DNA of 64,000 nucleotides from assembly GCF_000189635.1 (NCBI RefSeq), contig NW_002476143.1, positions 1 through 64,000 on the forward strand, given 5' to 3'. Each line of letters begins with the position of its first letter. Position 1 is the first letter of the stretch. The DNA comes from Tetrahymena thermophila SB210. Its lineage: Eukaryota > Ciliophora > Oligohymenophorea > Hymenostomatida > Tetrahymenidae. The notes beneath the pieces are model-generated. The model was given only the letters and a program-made list of their open reading frames with translations, ran no database searches and was not told where the DNA came from. Both the position numbers and the translations under genes were made by a program. Below, piece by piece: positions 60,730 to 64,000 of this stretch.

Positions 60730-63704
60730 ATGAGCAACTCTAATCATATTGAAGAATAAATAACATATCCAAATAAAATAAATAGTGAATCTAAAAATCA
60801 GGAAGATGGATTAGAGAGAAGCGAATCTGAAATTTTGAGAATTAAATATGAAAAAGAAATAAATTTAAATGTAAAATTTTATGAGGTATTTTTTTAGTTT
60901 TCTAATGCAATTTTCATAAATTGAAAAAGAAAGCACTTGATTTAATGTACAAATCTAAAAGATCTTATTAAGGCTTTATTATGGATATTTAAGATAGAAA
61001 TTTTGTCAATGAATAGCTTAATCAGTTTAAATTTTTTCAAGATATTATTTAGAAATGCAGGATTAAAACCTTTTCTGATATATGTTTGGAACATCTAAAT
61101 ATTGAAATATTTACAGAAGGAAACATCCTATTTCACAAAGGAGATTCGATTGATAAAATATATATTATCGCTAATGGAGAAGTTGTTATTTATTCTGATA
61201 AATCTAACAAAGAATTGCTTTAGGATTAAGCTAATTTTAAAAAAAATAAATTGAAAAGCACATCTGCTTATGATAAAATTTTTCTTAAAAAAAATATAAG
61301 AAAGCTAGAATATATATCGTAAGGTGTGCTTACAGTAAAAAATACAAATAAACTAAGAGTTGGTGATTATTTTGGTGACTCTCGCTGGCCTAAAGAGTAA
61401 AAAGTAATACAAGACAGTGTTTATGTAGCTTGTTAAAATTTAAAAGTAAGTAAAATAAAATAAATTTTATATTAATATTCTAGTTTTATTTTAAAATTTA
61501 TATAGGCTATTACCATTTATAAAGACATCTTTGAAAATCTAATTGATTTAGCCTTGGATGAAAAATCTAAAAAAAAACTTAGTTTTTTCAAGCAACTTCT
61601 TCCTTCTTCTCCTCTTTTGCATCTTGTGTAATTCATTCATTACGTGAAAGAAAAATCTTATAAATACAAAGAGTTCATATTTTAGGAAAACGAACCTTCT
61701 CCAAAATATTTGTATGTGATTAATGATGGAGAAGTTACTATTTAAATTCATCCTTCTGAGGAGCTTAAAAAATAATACAGAACAAAAGTAGAGGTAATCA
61801 ATAACAACAGATGTTATTTTTTTGAAATAATTTATTCTATTTTTTAACTAGCTTGCAATTTTATCTAAATTTGAAGTTTTTGGGGATGAACCTCTATTAG
61901 GAATATCTAGGAGGACTGATGCTTAATGCAGAATTAAATAAGGAGCAAGTGTTTATTATTTCAAAGCAAAGGTATATTATATTAATTAGAATTATAAAAA
62001 AATGTGATTAAATATAAAATAATTTTTTTTTAGGATCTAAAAAAATAGTCAGATTTGAATGAATATATTCTTAAACTTTTAGAAAGAAATTCTAAACTTA
62101 AGTCTGAATTTTAGCAAAGCCATCTAGAATAAATAAAAATGATGAATGAAGAAATGGAAAAGTAAAATGAACTATTTTTTAAGAAAAAAGAAACTATCAT
62201 TGATTAAATACTAACAGAAATAACAACAAACACATAAAAAAAGACAAATAAAAATATGGGTTTGTATGTAGATTAAACTATTGTTGAGTAAACTTACGAT
62301 GTTGTACCAAAATCTGTAGAAGACAAAAAGTTTTTTAGCAGGACTAATGTCTTTACTTCGCATGATTCAAAATAAAAGTAGAGCACTATTGATATTGATT
62401 TTCATAAGCGAACAAGATTGTTTTCTTCTTTAAGTCAAAGATAAAGTAGCTTAAATAATTCTTATGATAATTGTCAATCTATCAATGCTAGCTTAAATAA
62501 CAAAATATATAATATTATTTAAGCTAAAAATCATTTGGAAGTAGATAACAATCATAATAATACTTCATAGTTAACTACTGACAATACGAGAAACAATTCT
62601 TAGATATTTAGAAACCATTTTATTTAAAACTCTTAAACAACATTAAGCACTAATTCGATAGCTTAAGTTTTTGATAGCAATTAGCAGTAAAATAGTATTA
62701 GCTTATTTATTAATAACTTGCATAGGAGAAAATCTTAAAGTGTTTTTATAAGTCATGGATTAAAAGAATCAATTTTTCAAGAATAAAATGACGAAGAAGT
62801 TTTAAATAACTTTTCTTCAATTGAAAAAATGAGAAATGTTAAAATAACTAACTACAATAAACTTTGTGATACTTAAAGGATATTAGATGTTAAAGAAAAG
62901 TCAAATTCTCCCAAGAATTTATAATAAGATTGCTAAAAGGAAGAATAAATAGTTAAATCATAAAAAAGTTTGATTATAAATACACCACCTTCTCAATAAA
63001 AGTGTAGTTAGAGTCCTAGCAGAAAATCTACAATCAGTCCTTTTCTCACTAATTAGCAGCTTCGACAATAATAATTATCATAAAATTAAAGTTATTTGTC
63101 AAATTAAAAGCACACAAAATATCCTTTTATGATTCGTATGCAACACATATATGATAAAATGAGAATCGAAGATTAATCTTTGGATAAGTTTAATTCAATA
63201 CAAACATCTCGTACAGAAAATTAATAAAGTGCTGCAAAACAACGATATATAAAATCATAAACTTCTGGATAAAGATCTAAAGAACCTACATTATATCACC
63301 ACTAAATTGTCTCTGCAAATCAAAGTCCTACAAATATTTAATTTAGATAAATAAATGATAAAAATTTTTCTAACATAAAAAATTCATTTTTTACTAAAAA
63401 GCAATAAAACAAATTAAAAAATCTAATTTTTTCAGGGGATAATTTGTAGAATTAAGAAGAAAATAATTAAAAGAGTAAAGAAATAGCTAATATATTTAAA
63501 CAATCATACTAGCTTGATTAAAATGATCTACCTCTCTTGAATCTATATCGAATACAGCATAAATAGTCAATTAAACACCATTCTGAATAGAAGAGTAAAA
63601 GTCAATAGCCAAAAAAAAGAATACCAAATGTTAATTTAATTAAAAAAATAGACAAAGAAGATAAATTCTTGCCAACTTTTTATTTAGACTATTCCTTTAT
63701 GTGA
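60730..63704 (+). CDS. Cyclic-nucleotide-binding-domain protein with Q/N-rich tail
   Basis: Five exons (60730-60885, 60930-61445, 61506-61793, 61852-61971, 62034-63704) join in phase into 916 residues. A first cNBD (about 95-225) has FTEGNILFHKGDSIDKIYII, NGEVVIYSD and RVGDYFGDSRW. A second (about 245-385) has KYLYVINDGEVTIQIHPSEE and the phosphate-binding cassette VFGDEPLLGISRRTDA, which keeps the FG(D/E) and the conserved Arg. Nucleotide binding by the second domain is thus plausible. A coiled coil follows (KLKSEFQQSHLEQIKMMNEE), then a long Q/N/S-rich tail. The double cNBD plus low-complexity tail is the layout of the pair at 19-27 kb, so this is probably a more distant relative. It lacks channel or kinase domains. 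Confidence 0.85.
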
Positions 63705-64000
63705 TTAGTTATTTCAATTTAATCTTCACTTAAAATATAAACTATTTACAATTGTAAATACTAATTTTTCAAAGTATAAAATGCTTACTAACTATTATTA
63801 CTTTTTTCAAGACATAAAATAATTAATTAAAAATTTTCGAATAAATAAATTTTGAGAACTGAGTGTAAAAAGATTATTGCATAAATATTATATAAATAAT
63901 TTATATGCTTGTAGATTAAAAATATTTATAAATTATCTAGTATCTATCATTAATTGTTTATGCAGCTTTTGCTAAAATTATTCTTAAATTTTAAATTTAT
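63705..64000. other. Downstream spacer to window end
   Basis: AT-rich sequence following the third cNBD gene, presumably its 3' untranslated region and beyond. No other feature before the window ends. Confidence 0.5.

Overview
The window is the end of a ciliate macronuclear chromosome, almost certainly Tetrahymena thermophila or a close relative. It opens with 258 bases of C4A2 telomere repeat. Intergenic DNA is extremely AT-rich. All convincing genes read through only if TAA and TAG encode glutamine and TGA is the sole stop. Introns are short, AT-rich and GTA...AG. The beta-tubulin C-terminal tail is of the Tetrahymena BTU type. All gene models below use this code, with introns placed by eye from splice sites, phase and family alignment.

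0-16.5 kb: a membrane-tethered bZIP transcription factor (minus strand) lies next to the telomere, followed on the plus strand by a Q/N-rich hypothetical protein, a divergent EED/ESC-like WD-repeat protein, a sphingomyelin-synthase-like PAP2 enzyme, and, after a 4.4 kb gene-poor stretch, the intronless beta-tubulin gene.

19-33 kb: two tandemly duplicated cyclic-nucleotide-binding-domain genes with the same exon layout, separated by a repeat-rich spacer, then a 1571-residue two-pass membrane protein with a TPR module.

33.8-46.5 kb: a small Q/P-rich protein, a PRP38-family splicing factor with an apparent Tudor-like insert and RS tail, a SPAG1/RPAP3-like TPR protein (dynein-arm pre-assembly), an Ariadne-type RBR ubiquitin ligase and CFAP52/WDR16 (axonemal doublet protein). 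The last three are on the minus strand.

47-64 kb: two adjacent paralogous P-loop GTPases of GBP/atlastin flavour whose C-terminal part resembles an Hsp20/CS fold, a multipass membrane RING protein, the mitochondrial F1-assembly factor ATP11/ATPAF1, a complex III core-2-like M16 protein with a clear presequence, and a third cyclic-nucleotide-binding protein related to the pair at 19-27 kb.

Several products serve cilia (beta-tubulin, SPAG1-like, CFAP52) and two serve the mitochondrial inner membrane (ATP11, core 2). Nothing suggests operons: genes have their own spacers and mixed strands. The two genes with GC-rich codons (beta-tubulin, core 2) are probably the most highly expressed.
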